NCBI GenBank assembly: GCA_018066245.1
Contig: JAGHRT010000015.1
Location: forward strand, 1-64,000
Length of the DNA: 64,000 nt
Source: Candidatus Equimonas faecalis
GTDB taxonomy: Bacteria; Bacteroidota; Bacteroidia; Bacteroidales; Bacteroidaceae
Direction of reading: 5' to 3'
Shown in pieces: positions 29,501 through 36,055 of this stretch (position 1 is the stretch's first letter; each line of letters begins with the position of its first letter). The notes beneath the pieces are model-generated. The model saw only the letters and a list, made by a program, of their open reading frames with translations. It did not search any database and was not told the DNA's origin. Position numbers and translations under genes: made by a program.

Positions 29501-31475
29501 CGTAGGCGACCAGACCTACCGTGCCTGGGTTACCAACGACTTCGCCGACGGTCACGATGAGCCCGACCATATCTATCTCGCCAACGGCACCGACGAGGAC
29601 CTCGTCACCCTCACCAATGTCACGGAGGTGGAGCCGCTGGGTAACTATCAGTACCGCATCAGCGTCACGGTGCCCCAGAAGGAGTGGTTCTACACCAACG
29701 TCAGCAACCCCGGCGGAGGATACTCCAAGATTCTCTACCTTAAAAACGAGGACACCGGCGAGGAACTCGACCCTGCCAACTTCTGGACCACCGACTACAC
29801 GATGCAGGACGGCTTCGACCCGCTGAAAGACTACCGTCTGCACCTCGCCGACCTCTCTTCGGGCCCCGGCACACGCCACTATATCGTGGAGTTTGAGCCT
29901 ATGCCCGAAGTACGCCTCAATGTCGTCAGCATAGAGACCGTGCCCGACGACGAAGACATCGCCGAGGCACCTATCGACGAACTCACCGTGACCTTCAACA
30001 AGGACATCGACCACACCACCTTCACCCGCGCCGACATCGTCCTGCGCTATGAAGGCGAGATTAAGGACATCGAACTGCCCATCACGCGCCTCAATGGCAC
30101 CAGCCAGCGTGTGTTCAAGATTGACACCAGCAGCCTCACCACCAACGGCTACTATGCCCTTCAGGTGAAGACCGACAGCATCACCGACCTCGAAGGCTTC
30201 CTCGGAGCCGAGGGCAGGCAGGTGCGCTGGATGCTTTTCAAGGACGGCCTCGTACACTACAATATCGATGTCTATCCCAGCACCGACTACGGGCACATAC
30301 AGACTTCCACCAACTTTACCGGTGGCGACCTGTCCTACGGTTCGCAGATTTCCTTCCACGCCGTCCCCACGACCGGCCACCGCTTCGTACAGTATAACTC
30401 CTGCACCTGCTACGCCGGCAACTCGGCTTGGCGCGTTCGCCGCCGCGACAAGGCCGCAGAATCTGACGACGAGATCGTCGTTCTCGGTACTGACCCCGAC
30501 ATCACTCTCGAAATGAACCAGGTACGCTACCTCCGCGCCGTATTCGAGCCCATCCCTTACAGCGTCACCGTCAGCTGTCCCGCCGAGCAAGGCACCCTCG
30601 CCACGCCCAGCGGCATTTACGACTACGGCACCGTGCTCACCCTCGATGCCCGTCCCGCTTCGGCTGACTACGAACTGCTGGGCTACAACGTCAACGGCAC
30701 CTTCGTGCCCGCCACCGAGCCTTACGCCCTCACCGTGGAAGGCAATACAACGGTGGAGCCCGTCTTCAAGAATCTGGCCCCCGTCAATGTCCTGCTCAAC
30801 GAGAGCGTGAACTGGACCGGCGAGGCCGTGGAACGAGCCAACGTGAACTTCTATCGTTCCTTCCGCAAAGGCACGTGGAACTCCGTCTGCCTCCCCTGCG
30901 CCGTGTCCGATATTGATGCCGCCTTCGGCTCCGGCACGCAGGTGGTGCGCCTCACCGGTATCGTAGGCACCGTGGCACAGTTCTCCCCCGTTACCGAGAT
31001 GGAGGCCAACGTGCCCTACCTCATCAAGCCCGGCGCCCTGAATGCCGCCTACTATGCCGACGGAGGACTCTTCACGCAGCTCTATGACCTTGGCCTCACC
31101 GCTACCGAAGAACCTGTCAGCGAAGAACCCACCGACACCCACGGCGACATATCCTACATAGGCACCTACACCGTGCATCCCATCGACAAGGACGCCGGCA
31201 ACTACTACATCAGTTCCGACCTCTTCTACTATGTCGATGCTGCCGCCAGCGTCAATACCGGTCGCTATCGCGGCTACTTCCACGTGGATGACGCCTCCGC
31301 CTCGCGCCTCTTCCTCGGCATCGGCACCGAGGGCATCGTGCGGCCGCGCCAGTGGGCCAACACCTCCGGCGTCTTCCGTCTCGACGGCGTACTCGTCCGT
31401 CCTGCCGGCACCTCGCTCGAAGGCCTTGAGTCCGGCCTCTACATCATCGACGGCCACAAAGTGCAAGTGCGATAA
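23553..31475 (+). CDS. Giant surface protein (2640 aa): cohesin-like N-terminus, CARDB and Calx-beta modules, Cys-rich central insert
   Basis: Signal peptide; PDLVGGSGKEVSVPVNMTNTDEIVAVQFNLHLP; repeated EDDELLPLTLS / NDDDVPAIDLAL / DNDGPTLSITANK Calx-beta junctions; tail SGLYIIDGHKVQVR. Confidence 0.8.
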   Translation: MKIQRYIICLALSLVGLMAGAQNTLSVPDLVGGSGKEVSVPVNMTNTDEIVAVQFNLHLPFSLASGKSPVLNSSRNTAGHTIAVRSLGGNVYTIVIVNMSNKPLAGSDGTLLTFPMKVASNLEGGAQYEMTVSDVVLTNRHGDNIQTGATGGTFTVQREDSPDLEVSDVHIVPTAGTDFVPGETVDVSWRVSNIGNADTRSGWTEKVYLVSTLTEESVYVGNAYFNYVLLKGGYTARNVAFTLPEAAGMEGEVVVKVVVEPNSGTGEYLADRGNNTATGDVLTLASRLFLKAPAEKVAEGGALRFTLLRSGDRSLEETFSLSSSLPQRVTLPATVTIPAGQASASFNVQVPQNALVNDYTTATVSVAPTGEYTQGVSASFIIEDDELLPLTLSLDKTEYNEGDTMHLTVSVPYRIGDQELTVFFGIEQAKRFSLPKSVTFAPGATSAEVEIPIKQDNTPANVATIQLNASAEHHLSASALFVLNDDDVPAIDLALTPTVISEAAGGNAIYGTITRQEATNSKITVKLSDDSGGALYYTSTLTMPEGTTSISFPIGVKDNQRVDGTRPVKLTAAVYITDCGCSAIGDKQTSVVREIEITDNDGPTLSITANKTTVLEGNAEGTVLTISRNDGTDSALPVTLACNASDVNMPSSVTIPAGQESVTAVFKALSNATQEGNRTVSIKAVADGYASGSMWLLISDQTLPDAVLDKVEAPASVEAGQRLNVRVTLSNIGAVALPKNTDVKLSFGNQKTLVTLNEPLEAGATREMPFELEAPIVPGSYTLTAKVNPSGTITELQLLNNEAAQTISVTSSYDFTVQPDAARYKAGDTVHLSGTVQTKGGQPAAGIAVEPYVIYAGSRTPLTATSDDEGHYTADFVIPEGMAGTFTYGVCNPDEKLFTEKGTFKVYGFTRATYDYLTHKVFVGEPYAGTVSLKNLSDLPLHNIRATYDATEGYTLVVNEIPLLEGNATVELPYAILASQTSKTPDWDRIKIHLSCDEGATLDLITYNYAQTHTPTLVVGTNSINTSVTKGKTRLVPLTLTNTGLGETGKISVLLPSGMGRFVTLATPAEMPSLATGDSATVMLRFDGTGYDVNLIQKGSIAINCEKGNGKAVYFNVKVVSEDKGNLLVRVADEATQYGDKDGNRPYVSGATVKLTDYNTGAVVATDVTGADGSLLLENIAEGYYHLNVSAPKHDTYDQNVLISPGETTDLTAYISYQAISVKWDVVETEIDDEYEIVTSLTYETQVPVPVVEITAPDTLLLENIERGKSTLMNAVLRNRGLITAEDVKFTVPEAKGFVFRPLVPVSGFELAPEQSYVIPILVYHEEDDFFNDAEARRQVKRKADKPNCNGKFGGEYKWPCGPDSKFAWLEKPIQWATDIKCAKGGEKAKTGPGHNTPLGDPNSAGGLGLLHIGPGGDAVFAAMVEFLCRMCDCFCVDPVSDLKDGHKTLNGCGGSSGPRGAFNVANYVVTGDRSSLQPFKDCAAGAAKFAAGKLPVHLDCLINPFIDEMSKAPRRKAQSKMPDLLESAGEKEVLYLYHWALFYDYLKEMTDAPVACDTLANIDEFVMALEDVERIVEPMWEDGSLHDFDLTSIPNAVQGNYTTSDGIGLYLASLMPQGQTILYDFDLRRYVERLRNTWDLQAGREVTSDNHIDFRVIEKLAARQDSCVAKMVAYGYPTMNDVLNGAQKDWLEYHENASKNTCATVKLEIKQKLVLTRQAFRGTLTVDNGSGTKLTDIDLSVDAINQATLAVATAHEMQINVESIEGFAGDKDGKWSLEPGQTGVATILFIPTKYAAPDTLTTYSFGGTLAFNDGTTVQSRALYPVSLQVKPSPELDLTYFMQRDIYGDNPLTEDVIEPVVPAEFSVLIHNKGRGDATNVRMLTQQPEIVDNEKGLMADFAIVSSSLNGGEKAMALDSEIATQFGDIPAGTCSYATWDLTCSLLGHFTDYDVSYTHLTSYGNPDLSLLDKVTIHELIHSVNARVGDQTYRAWVTNDFADGHDEPDHIYLANGTDEDLVTLTNVTEVEPLGNYQYRISVTVPQKEWFYTNVSNPGGGYSKILYLKNEDTGEELDPANFWTTDYTMQDGFDPLKDYRLHLADLSSGPGTRHYIVEFEPMPEVRLNVVSIETVPDDEDIAEAPIDELTVTFNKDIDHTTFTRADIVLRYEGEIKDIELPITRLNGTSQRVFKIDTSSLTTNGYYALQVKTDSITDLEGFLGAEGRQVRWMLFKDGLVHYNIDVYPSTDYGHIQTSTNFTGGDLSYGSQISFHAVPTTGHRFVQYNSCTCYAGNSAWRVRRRDKAAESDDEIVVLGTDPDITLEMNQVRYLRAVFEPIPYSVTVSCPAEQGTLATPSGIYDYGTVLTLDARPASADYELLGYNVNGTFVPATEPYALTVEGNTTVEPVFKNLAPVNVLLNESVNWTGEAVERANVNFYRSFRKGTWNSVCLPCAVSDIDAAFGSGTQVVRLTGIVGTVAQFSPVTEMEANVPYLIKPGALNAAYYADGGLFTQLYDLGLTATEEPVSEEPTDTHGDISYIGTYTVHPIDKDAGNYYISSDLFYYVDAAASVNTGRYRGYFHVDDASASRLFLGIGTEGIVRPRQWANTSGVFRLDGVLVRPAGTSLEGLESGLYIIDGHKVQVR

Positions 31476-31483
31476 ATCCTTTT

Positions 31484-31538
31484 GTATCAGCAAAGCGCCT
31501 CGATCTTCACTACAGAAGTTCGGGGCGCTTTGCGATAC
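31484..31538. terminator. Hairpin downstream of the giant protein gene
   Basis: GTATCaGCAAAGCGCC ... GGCGCTTTGCGATAC. Confidence 0.7.
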
Positions 31539-31712
31539 GCTCGGCATGAGTATAATGCGAAGGGGGAGAGGCCGCTCTTTGAGCGGTGCTTTGCCATAAA
31601 CGACTACAAACCTAAAGACTTACAGCCCAATGCAAGCGGTATTAGGCTTTGCCACTATTTGTCATTTTCTGCTACACCCTCTACCCCCCTCTACCCCCCT
31701 GTGAGTCATCGT

Positions 31713-31800
31713 GCCACCTTGGTGGCATAAGCCTGTCACCTTGGCGACACGAGCCTGCCACCCTGGTAACACAAGTCTGCCACCAAGGTGGCACGACAAC
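31713..31800. repeat. Four 22-bp tandem units, each with a palindromic or near-palindromic 14-bp core
   Basis: GCCACCTTGGTGGC.ATAAGCCT / GTCACCTTGGCGAC.ACGAGCCT / GCCACCCTGGTAAC.ACAAGTCT / GCCACCAAGGTGGC.ACGACAAC. Confidence 0.9.
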
Positions 31801-31883
31801 GCATTGGGGATTACCAAGACTTCAGCGCCTCGAAAACAAGGCGTTTATCCCGAACCGAAGTGCTTTTTGACGACCGCCGCAAC

Positions 31884-31993
31884 GCGGCAATGGATACGTC
31901 ATGGCTCGTCATCCTACTATGTGCGCGGCCACGCACCTACGGCGCCGCTCCCTACGGTCGCTCTGCCGCAGACTATACTTCATCCCAATGCCA
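31884..31993. repeat. Dispersed intergenic repeat, copy 2
   Basis: See 12269-12387. Confidence 0.75.
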
Positions 31994-32213
31994 AGAGCAG
32001 ACGCCATTATTCAAAATCCCTTCCAGCACGAGCGGCTTGCGATTAGTGCTCTCTTTCCATTTGAGCAATGAATTGTAAATACTTCTCTTCATAATTTGCT
32101 CTATTTCTAAATCCGCACGCAAAAGCACACAAAATAAAGCAATTACGCAAGCATTTTACACTTTTATTGGGGAATATCGCGGCGAATCATAAGGAAGGAA
32201 AGTATAATGCAAC

Positions 32214-32251
32214 ACCAGCGGTATGCTCATGCAACGGGGCATACCGCTGGT
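32214..32251. terminator. Perfect 13-bp stem hairpin
   Basis: ACCAGCGGTATGC / GCATACCGCTGGT. Confidence 0.6.
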
Positions 32252-32438
32252 TTATTGGGAGGAAGATTACATTTTCCTGCGCCTATGGTCTCTTTTTTTT
32301 TCATAAAGCAATGCACCGAGGGCACAGTGCGCTCGACCGCTATCTCCGCAAGGTAGGCGCCCAGCGTCCCTCCTTCACCGCCACAAGCAAGCCCTGTCCC
32401 TGGCCGGACGAAGTCAAGTAATCCATAAATGGAAAGTA

Positions 32439-32485
32439 ACACGAAAATTCCCCGAAGGCACTATCGCCTTTGGGGGATTTCGTGT
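32439..32485. terminator. Long hairpin downstream of the minus-strand cassette (terminator-like)
   Basis: ACACGAAAaTTCCCCgAAGGC ... GCCTTtGGGGGATTTCGTGT. Confidence 0.7.
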
Positions 32486-32558
32486 GAGCGGCATTGGCTC
32501 TATTACACGTTGTCTTCAAGTTTTCTTCAAACAAGTTGTGCGTATTTGGCAGGCAACG

Positions 32559-33416
32559 TTAGTTCAGGAAATTCTTGATGATTGTTTCAGTATTATCTAA
32601 GTTGGCATCTGTTTCAGAGATGACCACATTCTTAACTCCCATGGCTTGGAACCAATCCGTCATTACCTGCACCATCTTGTCACGATGCTGGGGTTGATAA
32701 GGATTAACTTCCAGCACCAGCACTTCAAGATTGTCAAGAGGCACATCTGTACGCCGTGCGATTAAAGAGGATTGTGGATTCTGTAATGTTTCCGGCAATA
32801 TATAAGAATAGGCATTACCTTCTTTTATTTTGTTATTGGCCTGGAATATATACCCGTCGCTCAAAATAATTAAGATATTGCGAGCATCTTTCTTCACACA
32901 TTGAGCATCAACCTTCTTGCTTGAGAAAAAATCCCAGATGTCGCAGCCTATCCAATTTTTTGCATTTACCGTTTGGTCATATATGTGAGCAAGATTCTCT
33001 TGAAATTGAGATTTCAACCCTTCAACGGCCTTTCGCCTTTCAACACCTTTCAGCGCACCGACATCAACACTCAAACCTTTTGCCACAGTAGCAATAGAAG
33101 CACATGACGGGGTGGGATAAAAGAACACCTTTATCTTATTTTCACTCTTTAGTATCTGGGGGCCAAGAGTCGCAGTCTTGAAATAGTCGCAGACCATTCC
33201 CACGATTGCAGTATCACGATAGGTTTGATTGGGTTGCATATTGCGAACAAGCCTATCCGACAAGTCCAAGAATATAGAGATATTCAATGACGGATTTTCC
33301 GATTTCTCTTCATCTTTGACAGAGCCGTTCTTAGTATCTCCGCCACAGGACAAAAGGCTCCATGCTGCGACAAAAAGGACACCAATTCCTAAAACACTTA
33401 ATATAGTTTTTTTCAT
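32559..33416 (-). CDS. Lipoprotein with VWA-like domain
   Basis: Lipobox WSLLSC; SIFLDLSDRLV (MIDAS-like) and ILIILSDGYI. Confidence 0.7.
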   Translation of the reverse strand: MKKTILSVLGIGVLFVAAWSLLSCGGDTKNGSVKDEEKSENPSLNISIFLDLSDRLVRNMQPNQTYRDTAIVGMVCDYFKTATLGPQILKSENKIKVFFYPTPSCASIATVAKGLSVDVGALKGVERRKAVEGLKSQFQENLAHIYDQTVNAKNWIGCDIWDFFSSKKVDAQCVKKDARNILIILSDGYIFQANNKIKEGNAYSYILPETLQNPQSSLIARRTDVPLDNLEVLVLEVNPYQPQHRDKMVQVMTDWFQAMGVKNVVISETDANLDNTETIIKNFLN

Positions 33417-33421
33417 AGTCG

Positions 33422-34642
33422 TTATTTTATTAAATTCTGAATTTCTGCATCAAATATACTCTTTGCTAAAGTTTGATCTTGCTCAGACATTGATAGGACT
33501 GTCATCATCTTTACCCATCCTGCAAAGAAGTTATTCATTTCCGCACGAATCGCTGCATAATCAATAAAGGTCTCATGCCCGAGTTTTGACATCAGTTGAG
33601 AAACTTTATTCTTCAAACCTGCTATTGCTCCTTCCAACTTTTGTTTTTCCTCGCGCAATGCTTTCTTGTTTTCTTCTATACTCAGGATGTCTCTATCAAT
33701 TGCTTCCAAACGTGTCTTGCTCAAATCCAATTTATCATAAGCACTCATACACAAGTCAAAAACGATGCCCCAAATGATATAAACGATGAAACCACAGAAA
33801 ATCACGGCCCAGGTATTAGGATCACTAATGGCCATTGCCACAGAATACTCCTCGCCAACAGGTCTCGTGCCTATAATCACTTCCATTGAGTGAAGTTGCT
33901 TGCCAATAAGATAAGCCAAAATGCAGTCAAACATCACTGTTACAAAAAGAATTCCTCCCATTTTAACAAATTTGGCATAGCCTTTCTGCACAGAGAAGAA
34001 ATGCAAGCAGAAACCCAACCCTAAAAAGATAATTGGAGCGCTCATCACAAAGCATAATTCTGTGATACCGTCGTTGTAAGCATTTGACAACGCATTCGAG
34101 TCAAACATTGAGTTCATCACAGAGGTTATATTCTCCGGATTTCTAAAAAATGCGGAGTAAAATGTGGAACTATAGAACAAGAACAGGTAGAATGTCAGCG
34201 GAATAATAATGACAAGACCAATAATTAACTTTAGTTTCTCGTTTTTATTTACAAGGCTCTTGTTGTTCTCTATTTTATCTTTTTCCGCCTTTAGCTCTTG
34301 AATCTTTCCCTTCGCTTCTTCTATTTCAGACTCTTTGTCACGCACTTTCCCTTCAAGATTCTTGATATTGTCATTCGTCTGCTCTATCTCTGTCTCTGTG
34401 TTTTTACGAGCAGCCTCCTGGAGTTCAACGTTCTGGGCCTGCTCGTTATACATGGCATTATACACTTTGTGCAAATACGGAGGAAGTGCATGTAAACTTC
34501 CCTGCACGATGCCGCACATACGAACACCCCATTTCTCATAGGTTTCACCCTCACGCCTTGCTTCAGGGTTGTCAAGAATGACAGGCTGTGCTGCCACAAC
34601 CTCTGGCTCTTTGGATTTAAATAAATTCTTCAACTCAAACAT
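33422..34642 (-). CDS. Membrane protein with N- and C-terminal coiled coils and central TM segments
   Basis: Coiled coil NTETEIEQTNDNIKNLEGKVRDKESEIEEAKGKIQELKAEKDKIE, then several hydrophobic segments, then a second coiled coil. Confidence 0.75.
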   Translation of the reverse strand: MFELKNLFKSKEPEVVAAQPVILDNPEARREGETYEKWGVRMCGIVQGSLHALPPYLHKVYNAMYNEQAQNVELQEAARKNTETEIEQTNDNIKNLEGKVRDKESEIEEAKGKIQELKAEKDKIENNKSLVNKNEKLKLIIGLVIIIPLTFYLFLFYSSTFYSAFFRNPENITSVMNSMFDSNALSNAYNDGITELCFVMSAPIIFLGLGFCLHFFSVQKGYAKFVKMGGILFVTVMFDCILAYLIGKQLHSMEVIIGTRPVGEEYSVAMAISDPNTWAVIFCGFIVYIIWGIVFDLCMSAYDKLDLSKTRLEAIDRDILSIEENKKALREEKQKLEGAIAGLKNKVSQLMSKLGHETFIDYAAIRAEMNNFFAGWVKMMTVLSMSEQDQTLAKSIFDAEIQNLIK

Positions 34643-34654
34643 AGCTTTTATACA

Positions 34655-35050
34655 TTAAGCGTTAACAATTGCTGCGATTGTATCTTTTTCACTCACATTC
34701 CCCTTTACTTGCTGAAGCATAAAATCTGCTATGCCTTCCGCATTTTCCTCTAAGAAACCAAGGCGCACGGCATACTTTATCAGCAGCGAACGCTCTGCCG
34801 GCTCAATTTCTCCGTCGGCCCAAGCTATCTCTGCCATTTCATACAAAATACTCACTCTGTCCTCCAATTTTGTTGGGGCTACGAATGATGTCCCCGAAGA
34901 CACCACAGCGGCATTAATCTCCTCAGAAGCGAGACCGTAGTTTTCCCTACCGATACGATAGAGCACCTCCAACTCTTTCGCATCTACTACACCATCAGCC
35001 ATTACCATACAATAGAGGCTGAGGAATCTGGATTTCAGTAATTCTTCCAT
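34655..35050 (-). CDS. TerB-like protein
   Basis: LYCMVMADGVVDAKELEVLYRIG ... AEIAWADGEIEPAERSLLIKYAVRLG, the paired acidic motifs of TerB-like domains. Confidence 0.75.
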   Translation of the reverse strand: MEELLKSRFLSLYCMVMADGVVDAKELEVLYRIGRENYGLASEEINAAVVSSGTSFVAPTKLEDRVSILYEMAEIAWADGEIEPAERSLLIKYAVRLGFLEENAEGIADFMLQQVKGNVSEKDTIAAIVNA

Positions 35051-35133
35051 TTACCTGAAACTTTGTGCTGTCCTTCCTGCGCCCAAGGACAAGTCAATAG
35101 ATATGGAAAGCGTGGCGCCGACTATGCCACACC

Positions 35134-35259
35134 GTAAACTGGAGGTCCTAGGAAAACCTTTACACAAGGGGTAGAGATAGCAGCCCACGCTATATGCGCA
35201 GGTAACCATCATGCTTCCTTCTTGTGTAAATTTGAAAATTTCCTAGGTTTTCAGTTTAC
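35134..35259 (-). ncRNA. Long imperfect hairpin: structured 5' leader or independent small RNA (candidate)
   Basis: GTAAACTG..CCTAGGAAA..TTTACACAAG (35134-35168) pairs with CTTGTGTAAA..TTTCCTAGG..CAGTTTAC (35221-35259); lies between a minus-strand promoter and the TerB-like start. Confidence 0.55.
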
Positions 35260-35332
35260 AAGATAAGCATAACGCTTCCGTTATTTTCAAATGTCTGCAC
35301 GCGCTCTCATGCGTATGCGCTGCAAAAGTACG

Positions 35333-35363
35333 AACTTTTCTCCATACAACCAAGCAGATGAGG
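35333..35363 (-). promoter_or_regulatory. Minus-strand promoter TTG-N20-TACTTTTG for the TerB/VWA cassette
   Basis: Plus strand CAAAAGTA (35333-35340), N20, CAA (35361-35363). Confidence 0.65.
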
Positions 35364-35764
35364 AATAAATGCGTGCAAAATATTTTCTTGGCATTTTTAT
35401 TTTGCGCAGCAAGGTGCATAGGGCGGATTTGGGGACGGCAATGTTACTTTTTCTGCTACATTATTTCAATAAGTTCCAAGCCCATTCGGTTCCTTTTTTC
35501 AATAATACGCTATTTTTTTTGCTTTTAGCCTCGTTTTAAGGCTGATTTTTTACAAAATCCCCATTCACTCCGTATATCACAGTGAACAGGGAAAGAGTGA
35601 ATAGGGAAAGAATGGGAGAGTGAACAGAGCCGTGTTCCCGGCCTCGGCGGCATTACCTTGCCGGCACAAATCTTTTGTTTTACAAAGATGTAACGCTTTT
35701 GCAATCATTCTGTAACAACAAGTTCGTTCCTTTGCATCGTCATCGCAAATAATTAAACAACGGA

Positions 35765-35995
35765 TTGGATGGCCACAGCGACGGCAAAAGCGGTTTTGAG
35801 GAAACTGCGAATAAGCTTATCCTTACCGACACCCAGCGCCATCGCTTCACCGTCGGCCTCACCTTGCATCTCCGCAACCGCTATTTCCCTACCGACATCC
35901 GCCTGAACTACGAGAAGTACCTGTATCCTCATGGCAAAGCGCCCAAGGAGAGCGAGCAGGACAAAATAGCGGCAGAACTGATGATACGGTTCTAA
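35765..35995 (+). pseudogene. 3' fragment of an outer-membrane porin (phosphate-selective porin-like)
   Basis: HRFTVGLTLHLRNRYFPTDIRLNYEKYLYPHGKAPKESEQDKIAAELMIRF looks like a C-terminal beta-barrel strand set; no signal peptide or barrel body upstream. Confidence 0.6.
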
Positions 35996-36055
35996 ATCTC
36001 CCTACAGTGATGCGAGAGACGGTATAAAGCGATGGAAGCCGCAGTTTTGGCCGGC

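Noticed and set aside
27336-31547. 1403-aa minus-strand ORF
   Set aside because: Antisense to the giant 23553-31475 CDS; G/V/E/H-rich composition typical of antisense of GC-rich coding DNA.
31713-31800. CRISPR array
   Set aside because: Units are 22 bp with 8-bp spacers that are themselves similar, each core is palindromic, and there are no cas genes in the window.
32167-32421. 84-aa ORF as a gene
   Set aside because: No signal peptide, weak composition, contains a 13-bp hairpin; only the last ~30 residues look protein-like, so at most a gene remnant.
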